NCBI GenBank assembly: GCA_930367205.1
Contig: OV884011.1
Span: 119,719,866 to 119,783,865 of the forward strand
Origin: Acanthosoma haemorrhoidale
Taxonomy: Eukaryota > Arthropoda > Insecta > Hemiptera > Acanthosomatidae
Length of the DNA: 64,000 nucleotides
Reading direction: 5' to 3'
Part shown: positions 1 through 13,434 of the stretch, piece by piece
How the letters are laid out: the number at the start of each line of letters is the position of its first letter
How positions within the stretch are numbered: the first letter of the stretch is position 1
The notes under the pieces: model-generated
What the model saw: the letters and a program-made list of their open reading frames with translations, nothing else
The model's database searches: none
What the model was told of the DNA's origin: nothing
Translations under genes and position numbers: made by a program

Positions 1-438
1 TAAGTCAACAAGTGTTTTGTACATATTGGTTTAGTAAAAAAATGGGTCAATCAGCATAGAATTAAAATTAATAACTAAATCAATTAATTCTGAATAAGTG
101 ATAAAACCCGGCTTTGTTTTGTTTTTCACCCAGGCTGCAAATGGTATCTGCTCATGGATTTGAGTTAGAACCCGATGTGCACGCATGTAGTGAATTATGT
201 TTGTGCTTACCAAAGGTGACGGAATCAAGATAAGAGCTTTTGCATTGTTTAATAACAATAATAATCATTTTATTGTATTTGGACAGCACGAGCCCATCAA
301 TTTGTTTTTGTATTGATGTCCGATCCTGTAGGAATTCCTAGTAGGAGGAAAGAATCCTAGATAGCTTTTCTCGCTGTTCAATAACAAGGCTGTTTTGGGT
401 TCCGTAACAATTATGTATGGTGGAAGAAGAATTTAGAC
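1..438. other. AT-rich DNA, nothing recognised
   Basis: A 75-codon minus-strand frame at 31-258 resembles no family I know. There is no repeat shared with the rest of the window. Confidence 0.4.
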
Positions 439-1057
439 CTAAGATAAGCTGTTCAGAGTCACAACTGCAAGTAGTGTAAGGACCTCGCTCATAATGAATA
501 AGAATGGAATGCCAGTGAACCTGCAGCCTGAATGACCTGCAGTCAACAATGGAAGAAAGCGAAAGGAACCGGAAGAAGAAGAGTGAGACCTGCGGCCCAA
601 GGTGAGCAAGATACAGGTAGAAAGGAGGAGAACTGAATGGACGAAGACGTCACGTAAGAGCCGTAGAAGCCCTGACGTCAGAGCTCCTTGGGGCAGGAAC
701 AGCAAGGGAGGGTGACGCACTGATGGAGCAGATGTGCGGCAGCTGAACCACCTTTTGTACGGGCCTGTACACAGGTGTGCCACCACACCGGCCCTGATTT
801 GACAATGCCCTCTCCTGCTGCACGGGGGGGGGGCTGTGTTATTAACATCTGCTTGGGGTGCTCGCGTGGCTACCCTCAGCTCCTGCAGGGCTACCAATGT
901 CTACCTGCCTGCCACTGTACCGTTCTATCTTAGCTCTGTCTCGGCCACGTGTCAATATCCTCATAGGCACGTGTTTGGCTGTCTGCCTCCTTCGTCTGGT
1001 TCTTACCCCTCCTACCTGTCCTACCACCTTCGGCTTCTTTTCTATGCCCCACCTCAA
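439..1057. other. GC-rich island with CRE-like sites
   Basis: Sharply more GC-rich than its flanks. It contains a perfect TGACGTCA palindrome (673-680) and a GACGTCACGT (646-655), both CREB/ATF-type sites, a CAGGTG at about 774 and a G run near 825. Open frames exist on both strands (a 152-codon one on the minus strand), but their composition is Leu/Ser/Arg-rich with no family resemblance, so they are probably not genes. Confidence 0.4.
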
Positions 1058-4000
1058 ACGTCACCATTGATGCAACCATACTGTTTACAAACAAACATTT
1101 CACAGCTTCAAAAGTTTGCATGATTATCGTCCAACAATATTGCACAATCTTGCATAAAACAGGTTACTTTACCTTATAAAAATTAGTACAAAATATGCTG
1201 ATAAAGAAAACAATAATTTTATATAACTGAATGTTCCTCTTTTTTGTCAGTAATTTCTGTTTTGTAAAATAAACCTAATATATAAAATAATTATTATAAA
1301 TAAATAATTTATTTTATTATTTATTAACTTACATAATTTTATTATACATTAAATTTACTCTTTTTTAAAGTAAATATAAAAGAAGTCTGGGCAGGAGTCT
1401 CTCTTTCTCTCCCTCCCTTTCCCTCTTTCTCTCTCTCTCAATCACTGAAAATTAGTTTAATAAAAAAGTAAAAAATTATAATATTCTTTAAAAAAGATTA
1501 CCGTAAGTGGTAGACAACAAGGCCTAAATAAAATAAAATTGGTCTCCATAGTTAATACTGAACAATCCAAAATTAAAAATAAATCGGCAATGTTGACATT
1601 CAGGATTATAAATTAAAATGATTTCACAAACATTCTGAAGCTGATATCTATATTTTTCATTTCAAGCCAACAACACCACAATTTATATTCCCGTAGATTT
1701 CTTAATATCATTGACAATCGTAAAACATTCGATGTGGTACTGTGAGTTATGTTGTTTGCATCTTCAAATCAGCTAAATAGCCTAGCACGTAACAAAATAA
1801 ATTTAAAATATGGTTATGACCCATTTAAATTTAATTTGTCATCTAATATTAAGGAATAACTTACAGAAATCATAGCAAGCGTTGACAAAAATAACATTAG
1901 TTAATAATAACTTCAACTATAACACACACCCATAGCAAGTCTTAACATGATTGAATATATCAATTCCGGATCGGTAGATGACAAAGATCAAGTTATGATA
2001 CTTTGGTACACGGACATTACAACGTTTACAAAACCCCAGCTATAAATGAAATAATTATAACAAGTAGTCTGTTGTATTTAGTGGAAGCTCAGTGGTGGAA
2101 TATCAGCCGAGAAGCCAAAAAGTTATTAGAAACCGACAAACTGTTGTTCGACCCCACTCCATATCATGTATCCATTAAACCCGCAACATTTCCTACTGCT
2201 TCAGCTCACTTATTTAACAATATCTCCAGATCAATAGTATACTCACTTAATAATAGCACAAATAGACGGTAACTATTTAGTTAAGTGAATTGTTATTATT
2301 GTTAATGCTGGTTGTTATTCTAAATTTGTCAGGGAGCAAATAATTACTGGAAATCAGACATTTATGGTAGAGACATTTCTTCACAAATTCTTAAATACAA
2401 ATTACAATTTATAAAATGTGTAGGCCTTCTTGGCGTAAAATATCTTGTATTATATTATAAATATAACTTATTGTTTAGTTTTTTTCAATCATTCTCCCCA
2501 GTAGAAATACCTTTACCTATTCCATTCCCTTACGAAGTTAAAACACCTCCAAAAAAAATTGTTCTACACCCTAGATTAAACTACTATGTAAAAGAAAATT
2601 CCATTTAGTTTTGACATCAAAGCCCTAAAACTTTTTTTTTTTTTTTAAATAGATATGACATTGGTAGCATAAACAACATAGAACATTAATGCTTCAGAGA
2701 TTATCTGGTGGATAAATTTTGGAAAAGCTGCAGTGAAAATGTCTCATCCTTGTTTGTTTTTACAGTAGAGGGATCTCCCTCCCATTTTCCTCAAAGCAAG
2801 CGTTGATAATGGAACAGTTGCATATATGGAACTAGTATTGGATCTATACTGGCAGCACTTTCGTTTTTTTGTGAATTATTCCAGTATAGTTGCAGACCAG
2901 TATAGCTGGTAGTATAGGGACCTGCAATGAAGATATCAAATGTCTCTCCTGTAATGGCAACGCAAATGAGTCACTGGAACTCATGTGAGCGACTGATTTG
3001 ACTGCCTAAGATCAGGGGTGTCGTGAAATTTTGAGGGTAGTGGACGCCGATAAAACTGTTGAATGATTGGGGAGGAAGTTGAGACTGTAAACAAATGTCA
3101 ACGGTTCATTTTGAATTGTGTCGATAAGAAACTATTAGCAAGCAACATAGATTATGTCCCTAGAGCCAGTTCAAAGGAAATCGCTACTTGGAGTAAGCAG
3201 GTATTGACAAATATGAAATTATATATGAACATAAAAATATGTTTGATGAAAAGTGACTCCATTGTGCTAAAGATAACAAAAGTCCCCCTAAGCGATAAGC
3301 GAAGATTCCTGTAAGGATTTTTGTAATCTAATCCTCTGTAGCAGAATCATAGCTGCCATTGCAATTCAAATGTCCTGACAGTGCATGATTTAAGATAATC
3401 ACCAAGCAGCTGCTTGGTTATGCCATCAACCGCATTACGGCTTCATGTTTCTGCTTACCTCTGCGTACTCTCGAGTGCTAAAAAACCTGGTACATCTTCC
3501 TTTAGAAAAAACGTTACCAGCAGTGTTTGGTGTGCGATGAGTCGGATTACAGAGAATCCTCTTTTCGAGGTAAACGGTTATTGAGGACTGTTATGCAACA
3601 GATGTTCCACACAGTCGCGAGAACAGTTTTTGCCCGTTCCACAGTTATCCATTGTAGGCCGGATATCGACACACCAGCAACAGATGGATGTACCTCGGTA
3701 GCGGTACGGAAGCAGCTTCCGCACCCACACACGCTCCACAAAAAAACGCACCGTTCCTCCACCAGACACTTTTACTTCTCATCTTTTTTCTATCACCCTC
3801 CCCTCCCCTTTCCATCTTCTCCTGATAACTTTCATTTACAGTAACTCTCGCTGACTGAGGGTGCTCGAGGGCAACAAAGCCCCTGTAATTCTATAGGCGC
3901 GTGCCGCAGCTGCCGCCCGGCACCTGGCACCTTATTATAGTGATTGGATCCCCACGACTTTTTATATAGACCTCTCATTGAGGGACTTGTGTTTTCATAC

Positions 4001-7000
4001 GGTACATCTAGCTGCTAGGATCAGCTGCCCTCTATCGACAAATTTTAATCATTGGCAGGTGATAGCAACTAGTGATAGCAACAGACAGTCCGTTCCTGGT
4101 ACGTGTTGATATCGACTATTTGTTGCTTATCAATGATATACCAATCGCAAGACCTAAGTATACTTAGATTATTAACATTTGACATAAGACATAACACATA
4201 AGATCTTATAATAATGTAAGATCGGAGTCTCACTCCTAAACAGTATCTCTTTTAGTTATTGATTTAAAATTTTTACCTTGAGACGCGAAACATAACCAGT
4301 TTCCCCACTAGTAAAAACTTCTATTTCGTGTGATACCAAAAATGTATTTTGCTGGATTTGGTCAAATAAATAAAAATTATGCCTTACTGATATAAATTAT
4401 CATCACTTGTCTGCTTAGGAATGGCGTTAAAGTTACAAAAATCAAGCAACTAATAACAATTATTATATTTTCTCCTGATACAGCCAAATATTGTATTTTT
4501 CCAATAACCTGAATGTGCGCTTGTTTCCCAACTTGGTGCAAATGAAGGCACTTTGGTGGGAACTAACAAGGAACAGTGTTCCATTCTTACTTCAAGGACG
4601 CACTTGAAACACTCCGCTCATATTCCAATAATTTCTCCTCCTTTTCTTAAAGAACCCTTTCACCTTTCTCACAACTATGGCAACCAGTTTCTTATCGTTT
4701 ATTCATGTGAGTTACAGTTGAATAATATAATCATATATTATAACAACTGCAAGTAATTAAGTCATCAGTGAGGTTATGAATACTGTTTCCTCCTTGCAGT
4801 TACCTTATAAGGAGGTTTTTGCTCTTCGCGAGTTTACGAGGTATACGTGAAGATTGGTTTTTATTTGTATTTACCTCATTAGGAATACGTTAGCGACCTG
4901 AGAAGAATAAGAATCTGTAGATTCCTTATTGTAATAATGTTTTATGAGTATATACTTCATGATACATTTTTTAAAGTGTGATCTATTCGTATTACAAGAT
5001 TAACCAAAATCCATCATCACTGTGATTTTCGAACTATTTGGTTCATGATTGTTTGCTTAATGATTCTTGATATTAGTATTTCGTTACAGATATTATGACT
5101 TTCAATTACTTCTATTGTAATAATTATTACACCATTTAGTATAATAATACTTATGGGCATTTTCTGGTACGTTGACAATTAAAAACATAAACTGCCTGAA
5201 AACCAATAATTCTCTATATATTACTTAGAACATGTGGAGGAATGTTGTGAAATCTATGTTGAAGATCCACTTGAAATGTAAGCATGTAGTATAAATACCT
5301 TAAAGAAGCAAGCACTTTCAATGCACTTATTATGATCAATTTGTTTTTAAAAAGAAAATGTTCCCCGTTTTCAATTTACGCAAACATATATAAGTCTCAT
5401 AAGCAATAAGAGTGACAGAATTACAAAAACCTCACTGACGATGGCTATCAACTGTGAGTAGATGATTTCACAAGTGCTTTCGATCGATTATGGTAGTAAA
5501 GTTCGCACACAATTCGTATTAGCCTTCACTAAAAGGTTCTTTATCTCAATCACTTATAAATTACTTAATTAATAAATCAACTGTAGCTCGCAGTCACGTT
5601 GCTTGAACGTTGATTTCAAACCGGTATGTTGCATCAGTCCCCTTTAGAATAATTAAAATGTTTCTTTTGTCTTTACATTATTTGCCATATATGCATTTAT
5701 TATTATCCAATGCACCGTTAGCTTAACCTATAGTTTAGTTTTTGACTAACTTGCAAGTTAATAACAAATAAAAAAAAAACGTTTTAATTTTAGATCATAT
5801 CAGGTTTTATGAGATTAAAGGATTATCAATATGTCCCTAAAAAAAAGTATGTATGTATAAAAAGCATCCAAAGCCTGTTGTGCCTGCCATCTGTTGTACT
5901 TCAGGGAAGGAGGGAGATACGGGCAGAAAGATCATCAGGTCGCATGCTGCTCAACAAGTTTACAACATTCCTGGCAACAAGTAACTTCCAACAAGTTGCT
6001 TTTCTCATTCTTGGACGAACGTATAATTTGCAAACTGATTGACAAAATGTAATTATTATTTATAGTTGTTATGAACATAAGTCAATTATATTCCTCCGAT
6101 ACACCGACAATTGAACTCTAAAAACATCGTTATAAATACTGGTTTTTTTGACAACGATCAGTCTCTTTGGCCAAGTACCCTTGGTCTCGTCAATTTGAAT
6201 TGCTACCCGGATTCGATGGTGAAGCCAAAGGTACTTTGAAGGGATCTATCTTACCCGGGACGTTTAGATGACCCAAAACCTAGGTTCACTATTAGTTTTT
6301 CAAATCGAAAACATTTGTTCGTTAATGTTTTTATTATCTACTTTTAAAACGAAGTTGATTCAAGAAAATATCTTTTTCCTTAATAACCGAAATTCCTGTT
6401 AATAACCAAGAATTATTCCTTTACAGTACTTATTCTCAATATCAAAACATTAAAAATAAATAAGGCAGAAAATTGTAAACATAAGTACAAATAGTAAGTT
6501 GAAAGTGTGAAAAAATATATATATACATATTTACACTCACGATTTTATTTTATTTACTTTTCGATTTTAAATTTAATTAAATAAATTCAACCCTGTAACA
6601 TTTTGGCCCTTCTTAGGAACAAAGATACTGAAATCTATACATAAAATAAAATTAATTTCTATGTTCTATAGCAAATGGACTTTTTTATGCTTGTTATAAT
6701 TAAATATGCAATAGATAAGAATAATATTCATTGTTTAAAATATTTAGAAAACAGTAAAATTATCAGTACAATTTTTTTCAAAATATATTACTAAATGTAG
6801 TAGATGGATATGCCATCGATTTTTTCTTCCCTCTGGTGAAACTAAGCAAACACAATCAGACGGCTTTGTACAGCTGATAACTGGCCTGGCCCCTGATAAG
6901 CCGCAGATACGAATTATAAAAATAATCAACATCCTAACTCGTTTACCACAGCAGATGGACCTGTGGCAAGACTGAGTGATGGGAGAATCGATGTTTTCTT

Positions 7001-9250
7001 TTTTTTTTTGAGCTAGGAATTTTCCCATTTTTGATATTTGGTCAGGAGCTCTGAGAAATGTTATTGAAACCATAAATTTACAAATTTCCTCGTTTTAAGT
7101 ATACAATATGAATTAATAATGTTTAGTTTTTGTTTAGATGACTTATATAATATGATTGCGAACAGCATGTTATGATTCCTCGTATTTGACATAGATTTAA
7201 TTAAAAATAATTGCCATGTTATTTTCATTGGGTATTCTTAATACAATCTTTTGTTAATTATGACTTAATGTTGGAAATTGTGTTACGTCCCTTGTAGGTA
7301 TCAAATATCGCGCAAGCCGGATTACTCAGGACTAATTTAGGACGTGGTATTTTATGACTCATATAGTAAAGGCCAAGCTGCTTCACAGCAAATGCCATGT
7401 CCCTGTGCCACACCCGCCGATCAACTTGTAGCCTTTCATACATACTTACCCACGCGAAAACTCAGCATAATACATTTAAAATATTTTTTGAGCTCTTTTA
7501 TTAGCTTAAATGCCTACAGTGCACAATGGAAATCAGGCCTACACAATCAAATCGATTAATTAATAATTTGTGACGACAGGTGCCAGATTTCGTTAATGGG
7601 TTCGAGGAAAAGAACTGAACAAGCCCTGTTAGAACTTCATTAAACGGTATTCAGCTTATGGATAGCTCAATGCACTAATCAATCACCATGGAATAATAAT
7701 AACTGAAACTGCGTTCCGGAAACAATCTATAAGTATACATCAATAATAAAAAAAAAGACATATTATGTAAGCTGTTAAAATTAATTTAATTATATACACA
7801 ACGAAAGCTGTAAATATTACAAGAAATATATACTAATAATTTATACTATTATTATCTCCGGAACAGTGTTTGTTCTGTTTAACATGGTATGCTTATTACC
7901 CTAATGCTGAAAACTGTTTACAGTCCTACCTTAACATAAACTGAATGAACTAATGAGCGGTAACATTAAAACTAAATGAAACAAAGTAGTACATACCTAA
8001 AATATTTTTACTATGTTGTGTATTAATTATTGTTTTATTCGTTCAAAATTTATATAACACGTACATCTATCATTGTCATTTAATGGTTAGTGTTGGTGAT
8101 CTCTTATATATCTGCCTTAATTAGGGATATTTTATGTAATAAAATAACACAGCAAAGTTTTATTTCGGTTTTCACTATGGTAGTCAACTGATTTGATTGT
8201 AAAATAATTAAAGGTTTTTCAAACAATCGCATATTTTACTGTTAGTTTTCCAATTTTTAAGGCGAGATAGAATAAAAAAACATGTATGTGATTTTACATT
8301 CCATTTTTTGTGGCTTAGAAAAAGTTCGCATTATTTTTCCAGTATTATTATTTAACATAAAGTAATCAAATTTGGAAAAGATAATGTAAAATATATTTTT
8401 AAAAACTATCTGAGACACGTTTTTCACGTTAGTTTATTTATTTTTTTTATATTAATAGTTTAGCCTAGCTACTCACTTTTACCAGACATTGACATAAATG
8501 AAATTGACCACTGATAGTAATATGGAAGGTACAGCGTGAGAAGAAAAACCGAAAATAGTTTTGTCAAAACTATGAGTAAATGAAATGAGAGTATTCTGTT
8601 GGACTTTATTGATTTTTCCGAATCCGGAACACCTTAATTTTCCACCAATTGGCTGAGTTTCTGTGACAGGTAAAATACTCCCGATGCTATAAAACATGAT
8701 TAAGTATCAATCAGTAGTTAATAACCATCTTATTAAGAAGCGTGCCAAAAATCTCTGCTTCCTAATAAACGATGTCTAATGCTCGTTAGAAGTTTAGCGG
8801 GCTTTAATTGTATTTAAAAGTGATATAACCGGCGTGATGGAAACATTTTCGTGACCTATGTTTGATGTAGTGTCATAACATTATGCACGGCAGTAACACT
8901 TGATGCCTCGATTGTAGTCAAAATCGAAACAATACCATGAAACTTAATGAATAGTCGTTAATATTAACTGTATGATCAAATAAAATAAACAATTTCTTAT
9001 CATCGATTATGGTATAAAATTCTAAGGACTGAAATGAAAGAATTATTCAAGGGAGAGTAATTATAAAAAAATACAATTTTGGATAGTTCAACTTTTAGAA
9101 GGCGAACTTATCGAGCGGAGCTTACTAACAGATACAGTTGGAAGCTTCCGTCACTAAAGAATGGTTCCCTTCCGGAGAATGTTGCAGATGTGTCAATGTC
9201 CTAAATTATTTTCGATTCCCATTTCCAATACATTTACTAGTTTTGAGAGG
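1058..9250. other. AT-rich intergenic DNA
   Basis: No gene is recognised. It contains a pyrimidine-rich CT tract at 1393-1440, a T run at 2631-2645, and a GC-richer patch at 3500-3960 with mutually exclusive frames and no family match. Frames of 60-110 codons at 2003-2272, 3063-3314, 5809-6042 and 6744-7073 lack recognisable domains and adjoining splice-compatible neighbours, so they are treated as chance. Confidence 0.45.
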
Positions 9251-9660
9251 TGGCGTTAGTGCTGGTGATATTTCTACAGGGTGCTAATCATGGAAGTTAT
9301 AAAATTTGTAAAGACCCACCGATATGGAACTGCTCCAGCCATCGTGCCCTTCTGCCTCACTGATTCGGACAATGGCCTTCACTCCCCCGCTAATACAGAT
9401 CGCGTCACAGACGATAACCCAGCGCAGCCCTTGCAGGCCGCTATATACATGAATGTTTTATTCGATAGCGAATGATGCATCGTCCCTTTATCTGAGGCTG
9501 TCACGCACTGCCGACTCGAGTACGGACTAGCCCACGTATTTAGGCCCAGTCATGTTGGGCCGCAGTAAGCCCTCCACCGAGCCACTAAAGAAGTGGTTGA
9601 CAGGCAATAGACCTTTTGTAGTAACAGTCGCGTGTTCCACAGGTATATCATTACCCTTCA
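9251..9660. other. GC-richer patch, unidentified
   Basis: About 400 bp of raised GC with a 64-codon plus-strand frame (9281-9475) of no recognisable family. It is a possible regulatory element or old repeat. Confidence 0.3.
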
Positions 9661-9879
9661 CTGATTTCTCTTACCTGTATTCCTTTATATATACATAAAT
9701 ATAACCAGGCACAGAATTTCCGGCCGCTCAAGAAGGAACTCGTTAAATCCATTAAGAGAATTATAAAGAATCCTAGGGCAAATAGCAGTGATTGACATAT
9801 ACTCATCGTATTAACAACTATAACCATTGATATTATATTGCGGTATAAATTTTGTTCAAAGGTTTTCCAAACAAAGTTT

Positions 9880-9990
9880 TTTGTTTTTTTTCAAAACCCC
9901 TTTTTATTTAACATTTTTTACAAACAGATGAACAATATTTACAAAATTTCTCCTCTTGCTGCATAAGCAGATGCATTTGAAGGAGGGTAG
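9880..9990 (-). mobile_element. short 3' end of a second retroposon family
   Basis: A T-rich tract on the plus strand, then AATATTTACAAAATTTCTCC and CTTGCTGCATAAGCAGATGCA, matches 27252-27355 in order and spacing. The T-tract would be the poly(A) tail of a minus-strand insertion. Confidence 0.5.
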
Positions 9991-9994
9991 AAGT

Positions 9995-11240
9995 TTTTCT
10001 TTTTTTTTCTTTCATAGACCCTTCAAATTTACAGATAGTTATAGATCCTCAGGCGAACCTATTTACAAATTATTTTTGTATTTCCTGTAGCATCGCTACA
10101 TTATATACAGGTTTTATTATTTTATAAAAACTATATAATGATACACATTATACGTGACTAGTCTAAACTGCCTAATAAAGTTGATGGGGCTCACCTTTTT
10201 GATCAAACTTAAAACTAACTTACATACTAATTCTCAGCCTAATTTTTCCCCGACAGTCAGGGTAGAATTACAATAACAATGTCTTTTTACAGTAAAAATA
10301 TCAAATACAATAAACAGGACTAGGTGATGGGGCTTACCTTCGGATCACAAAAATCCTAAAGAAAGATAATTTATCTGATATAACCATATATCATCGAGAA
10401 CGGAAGGTAGTAATAACGCGAAACCTATCAGTCCAAACAAAGAGGCTATAGAACCACTGAGTCATCCGAATTTTTGTCAACAGTAAAAATTTCGAACTAC
10501 AGGATATGCATTACAAAATGGACGGTACTACTTTTTCTAAGAAATGTTAATGGTAAAACATTAAAATTCTCTTATATATAAATATTGTAATAGTTGGATG
10601 GTTCTTTTTTTAAAATATTTGCAGGAATTATAGCAGTTTCCAGTTAACTTAAGAATTTTTTTATGTTACAATCAATATTTGTAGTTGGAATAGGAATGCT
10701 CGGCCGAAGCAGAGTTAATCGTAATTTTTGATATCATAGACCCCAGTGTGTTTCATTGTAGTATGTGATACAGTTTATGCTTTTATGTTTATTTATTTTC
10801 ATAATTATACGTTATTATAAGTATCACGCAATTGTTTTTGTATGTTCTAGTTTTTTATTATTATTAGTTTTCATTATATTTAATACTACCATATCGTAAA
10901 TATTCCTTTTTAAACATTTTAACGAAGTTCGAATCATCACATATATAATATTAAATAGATGAAACATTTATTTAGCTCTGATAAAGGTTTTAAAAAAATA
11001 GGAACTGTATTTAGGATGCCTATTGTGAGTTGATTGCATTAGGGATAAAAAGGTATGTTTACCCACAGCACGTTCTGTTCACGTTACTACAAAAAATAAT
11101 ATTACTTATTATAATATTTCCTTAATTCGAAAGCACTAAAAGGGTGAGTAGGGATGGGGTTGTGCCTCTCATCATGGGACTATTTTATACTTTTTTTAAT
11201 TTAATTTCTTAGGATGTATTGAATATTTTTTTATTTTAAT
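9995..11240. other. AT-rich intergenic DNA
   Basis: Nothing coding. A short GATGGGGCT(C/T)ACCTT block occurs twice, near 10181 and 10327, with different flanks. It may be splice-like or repeat debris but cannot be assigned. Confidence 0.35.
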
Positions 11241-11243
11241 ATT

Positions 11244-11475
11244 AATGACGCGGCTTACGAAGGAGCGTGGGGGACTTCCCAAGACTCCGCTTCCTCCTCC
11301 GCACGCGAAGGAGGTGACAACCATGTGGACTTGGGGGCCTCTGGGCTGTTTGCATATATATAGTATGAATGAAGGAGTGAATGAAAATTGTAAATTGGTA
11401 TGAATGAGATCATTTATCACAATTACTTATAGCTGAAACAGGCAGATTGTAATTTTATCATAATAAAGTTGTTGT
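11244..11475 (+). mobile_element. 3' UTR-only copy of the Jockey LINE family
   Basis: Plus-strand tail with GACGCGGCTTACGAAGGAG, GGGGGCCTCTGGGCTGTTTG, repeated TATGAATGA, GGCAGATTGTAATTTTATC and terminal ATAATAAAGTTGTT. There is no coding part. Confidence 0.8.
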
Positions 11476-11478
11476 TAA

Positions 11479-11715
11479 TCATTTCAGTAGTCTTATATTT
11501 TTAGGAACAAATTTATGATATTTTGTAGTACGGTGACTTTCTAGATAGTATTTTTGTGTCCTTATTCCTTTTTTATTCTTAATAAAGTGCCAATTATCCT
11601 GGAATGTATCGTTAAAGTGTTGAGCTGTATCGGAGGCCAGGAGTCCTAGAATGCCCTGAGTGTACACTGCGTATAGAAGTGGGCTTAATGCACTTCCCTG
11701 AGGAACTGTCATTAT
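11479..11715 (-). pseudogene. small reverse-transcriptase fragment
   Basis: The minus strand contains VPQGSALSPLLYAVYTQGIL, a reverse-transcriptase PQG box with its following strand, then a few tens of codons with no clear match beyond an ASDTAQ that may replace ADDTA. It lies directly next to, and in opposite orientation to, the LINE tail ending at 11475. Confidence 0.65.
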
Positions 11716-12133
11716 CAGAATCATCAGCCGCAAGGTATTATGTAGTTTACAAGAATAAGTTAATGTTCAAAAATGTTTCATTGAATTTGAACTAAAAACC
11801 TTAGTGCCAAAGGGATGCTTGATATTCAGAAATTCCACTGCGATATTAAATGTTATTAAAGATTTTATTCTATGAGATTTTAAACTTTTCAAATCCTCAT
11901 TCAAGGCAGGAAAATAATATGCTATCTATTGAAGTGAATCAAAATTCAAGGGTGGGAATACTTAAATAAGGTAAGTAACACTTTAAATGATACATTTTTT
12001 AAATATACGTACACCGAGTCCATATAATCCATTCAGTATAAATTCTTAAGAAGAACGCCTAATTTCATCATCATTTTGTACTAAAATGGACGGACTAATT
12101 ACAACAGCTACATATGCTTTTTTGTGAAATGTT

Positions 12134-12263
12134 GTTCAAATGTGACCGCCCAGTCCCCTCTGGCAGGGGGTGGTCGTGGGCCTGCTCTCAATTGTCAATA
12201 CTCCCATGAATTCGTCTGTAGTATGTGGTATTATTTATTCCTTAAACTTAAAGTAATAAATGT
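12134..12263 (+). repeat. direct repeat of about 120 bp, copy 1
   Basis: Shares with 12982-13099 the block GACCGCCCAGTCCCCTC, GGCAGGGGGTGGTC, GGGCCTGCT, CCCATG.ATTCGTCT and the end TCCTTAAACTTAAAGTAATA. It is probably the 3' end of a dispersed element, since the copies end together at TAATAAA. Confidence 0.85.
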
Positions 12264-12289
12264 CACATGTTAAAATTGTTAACTATACC

Positions 12290-12665
12290 TCAGCAACAGA
12301 ACCCTTCATAACGATCTTAATATACTTATATCCTTGATTTCATACCTTTAAAACTCATGAAATTCCACTAAAAACTTATCCAGTTCTTACTTATTCTAAT
12401 CCCCAAGCACACTCATTATATTGCATCATGCATACCTATTAAAGCGGCAGAGTCCTCGTGACATGATGTAAGTTTATGACGGTGGAAGTCGTGGCAATGG
12501 TCAGTTTCTCCAATAATTTCTTGAGCGCCTGTGGCTCTCTCACTTTTGGCTAGATTTTTTACATACCATAAGAATACTAGAGTGAACTGTAAATGTGGAA
12601 TAAATGAGATCAATGTTCAAAACTGCTTATTGCCCAAACAGATTGTAGTTTTATTTCTATAAAAC
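12290..12665 (+). pseudogene. short Jockey LINE 3' fragment
   Basis: Plus strand. A stretch at about 12300-12400 translates as a broken version of the ORF2 C-terminus (NDLNIPYIL.FIP.K.MKFH). It is followed by a UTR with CAATGGTCAGTTTCTCC and TTGAGCGCCTGTGGCTCTC, ending AGATTGTAGTTTTATTTC at about 12655. It is heavily mutated. Confidence 0.72.
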
Positions 12666-12981
12666 GATTTTGTCCCTGCTTATTTACTTTTTCTTAATGA
12701 AAGTAACGTCGGCTGTGCTCAGCCACAAAAGTGCTCTATTAATCGAGATGGCTGCAGTAGCCGGCCATTGTCGATGACAAAAACGCCGATGTTCGACATT
12801 GGAGAGGGCAGATTTGGAAGAGATACAGACAACAAAAGCGAGACGGCAGACCAAAACATGACGCTTGGATTAAGCTATTGTCAGCCGGCCGGAGGGTAGA
12901 TGATAATGTGCAAGAATAACTGCCCCTGATGTATAGCCTCATATCCATCCCTTTTTAGCCGGATGGGGTGAGATAAATTCA

Positions 12982-13099
12982 AATGCGACCGCCCAGTCCC
13001 CTCCGGCAGGGGGTGGTCTTGGGCCTGCTTTCAATAGTCCCATGGATTCGTCTATGGTACGTGGTATTATTTAGTCCTTAAACTTAAAGTAATAAACCG
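12982..13099 (+). repeat. direct repeat of about 120 bp, copy 2
   Basis: Second copy, preceded by a longer GC-richer unit (about 12690-12981) that copy 1 lacks. This suggests that copy 2 is the longer 3' remnant of the same element. No protein is recognised in that unit. Confidence 0.82.
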
Positions 13100-13434
13100 T
13101 TTATTTATTTACTCGTATTAGTGTATGATAATATATACATATATATTTAATGTACTATATAACTTGACATGTTTAACATGTCAGAGAACATCAAATGTTG
13201 TGCCCAGAGCTCGTAAAAGTCACAAAGAACCACTTGGTATTGATTCCACTAGGTCTAGAAAAAATCAGTACATTACACGAAGATAGTCAATTTTGTTTTC
13301 GAGGAAGTACAAATACCTTATCGGCAGTATTTCATCAGAGGACTTTTTAAATATAAATTGTATACTTTATTTTACTTAATAATTGATAAAATTGATGAGA
13401 ACTGGTAAATGATTTAATTACAGGTTTTATTTGG

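Noticed and set aside
439..897. 152-codon minus-strand frame as a gene
   Set aside because: It lies in a GC-rich island where stop codons are rare, has no family resemblance and overlaps equally open frames on the other strand.
12690..12981. GC-richer unit as the C-terminal coding part of a non-LTR element
   Set aside because: No reverse-transcriptase or zinc-knuckle motif is readable in any frame, so it is described only as part of a repeat.
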